Origin: Chloroflexota bacterium
GTDB lineage: Bacteria; Chloroflexota; Anaerolineae; Promineifilales; Promineifilaceae
Assembly: GCA_020353135.1 (NCBI GenBank)
Contig: CP070688.1
Coordinates: 629,480-636,437 of the forward strand
Direction: 5' to 3'
Length of the DNA stretch: 6,958 nt
Shown: positions 6,738 through 6,958 of the stretch, one piece after another
How positions within the stretch are numbered: position 1 is the first letter of the stretch
Layout: every line of letters begins with the position of its first letter
Program-made: the position numbers and the translations under genes
The notes under the pieces: generated by a model
Seen by the model: only the letters and a program-made list of their open reading frames with translations
Database searches by the model: none
What the model was told of the DNA's origin: nothing

Positions 6738-6782
6738 GACACGCGGGGACTCGAATCAGCGACCTCACGGATGTGAACCGTA
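6738..6782 (-). pseudogene. tRNA-Val(CAC)-like 3' half, probable remnant
   Basis: On the minus strand, TACGG-TTCACAT-CCGTG (6782 down to 6766) makes a five-pair anticodon arm with anticodon CAC. It is followed by a five-base variable segment AGGTC and a canonical T loop TTCGAGT (6755 down to 6749). This order and spacing match a tRNA-Val. The T stem no longer pairs properly, and no D arm or 5' acceptor strand is visible upstream, so it is not a working tRNA. It may be a decayed gene or a fragment left by an integrated element. Chance resemblance remains possible. Confidence 0.33.
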
Positions 6783-6866
6783 CAAACGGGGATCGCGTCC
6801 GTGATGTTTTTCTACTCGAGGTAGAATCCTTTAACAATTAGCAGTTATGTCAAGAACCGTGAGGTC
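6761..6866. repeat. 10-base perfect inverted repeat, 86 bases apart
   Basis: GACCTCACGG (6761-6770) is the exact reverse complement of CCGTGAGGTC (6857-6866). Pairing extends to ATCA/TGAT if two bases (GC at 6759-6760) bulge out, giving 14 pairs. The left arm lies inside the tRNA-Val-like fragment, and a third related segment, TCCGTGAT at 6798-6805, could compete for pairing. It may reflect a long stem in a minus-strand RNA, or a duplicated and inverted piece of the tRNA remnant. Confidence 0.45.
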
Positions 6867-6925
6867 TGATCTACAATGCTATTGTAAATTAGCCTATTTG
6901 GTCCAAATTGACTTAGCTCCTCGAT

Positions 6926-6953
6926 ATTCTACATATATCAGAACCGGTGTCAA
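6926..6953 (-). promoter_or_regulatory. sigma-70-like promoter reading leftward
   Basis: On the minus strand a perfect -35 hexamer TTGACA (6953 down to 6948) is followed after 16 bases by TAGAAT (6931 down to 6926), one base off the -10 consensus. Transcription would start near 6919 and run left through the hairpin-rich region and tRNA-like fragment. No coding frame with a start follows closely; a GAGGAG just downstream leads only to a TTG that stops within a few codons. A structured RNA or a decayed gene is possible. Confidence 0.4.
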
Positions 6954-6958
6954 TCCGT

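Larger units (their letters stand above)
6662..6958. other. gene-free, hairpin-rich AT-leaning region
   Basis: No convincing coding frame with a ribosome binding site lies here on either strand. Besides the features listed separately, short hairpins are visible: CTGAT/ATCAG (6709-6728), TTCTAC/GTAGAA (6810-6826, around the CTCGAG palindrome), TACAAT/ATTGTA (6872-6886) and TTTGG/CCAAA (6897-6907). The composition is clearly less GC-rich than the operon. Confidence 0.5.

Noticed and set aside
6848..6853. second minus-strand TTGACA, 100 bases from the first
   Set aside because: No acceptable -10 hexamer lies 16-18 bases downstream, so it is not called as a promoter.
6180..6958. att-site duplication of the tRNA-Arg 3' end
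   Set aside because: I looked for a direct copy of the T-arm/acceptor end downstream and found none. Only a generic T-loop match occurs, in the opposite orientation at 6746-6755.
1..6958. CRISPR array, insertion sequence or transposase
   Set aside because: No regularly spaced direct repeats, terminal inverted repeats with target duplication, or transposase/integrase coding sequence were seen.

Overview
The window reads as a chromosomal segment of a moderately GC-rich bacterium. A six-gene operon on the + strand fills positions 80-6096. It is followed by a tRNA gene with its own terminator and then by about 640 bases of AT-richer, gene-poor DNA. The protein styles (SorC regulator, NagD-like HAD phosphatase, KGPDC-type decarboxylase and an acetoin/pyruvate dehydrogenase set without E3) resemble clusters in Chloroflexota, especially Anaerolineae-like genomes. 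That assignment is a recollection-based inference and is not proven by the sequence.

Layout. Positions 1-79 are a leader with a small dyad (32-45) that could be an operator. Positions 80-1069 encode a SorC-family sugar-responsive regulator. Positions 1079-1906 encode a HAD-IIA phosphatase. Positions 1913-2680 encode a member of the 3-keto-L-gulonate-6-phosphate decarboxylase / hexulose-phosphate synthase branch of the OMP decarboxylase superfamily. After a 71-base gap come E1 alpha (2752-3732), E1 beta (3729-4715, ATGA overlap) and E2 (4717-6096, one-base gap) of a thiamine-diphosphate 2-oxoacid or acetoin dehydrogenase complex. No E3 (dihydrolipoamide dehydrogenase) gene is present. Positions 6180-6255 are an intact tRNA-Arg(TCT) with encoded CCA, followed by a rho-independent terminator (6265-6320). 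Positions 6482-6661 encode a 59-residue acidic protein behind a near-perfect ribosome binding site. Positions 6662-6958 hold no convincing gene. They carry several hairpins, a minus-strand tRNA-Val-like 3' half, a 10-base inverted repeat and a consensus-like minus-strand promoter at the right edge.

How the genes may work together (inference). The SorC regulator probably senses a phosphorylated sugar. The KGPDC-like enzyme would decarboxylate a 3-keto sugar-acid phosphate and the HAD enzyme would remove phosphate from a product or from a toxic side product. The E1/E2 complex would oxidatively decarboxylate a downstream 2-oxoacid (or cleave acetoin) to an acyl-CoA, borrowing E3 from elsewhere. 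The most interesting points are substitutions in the decarboxylase at positions that set substrate choice in E. coli UlaD, the duplicated subunit-binding domain of E2, and the structured tRNA-flanking region with its small gene and possible minus-strand RNA. None of these amounts to a demonstrated new system.
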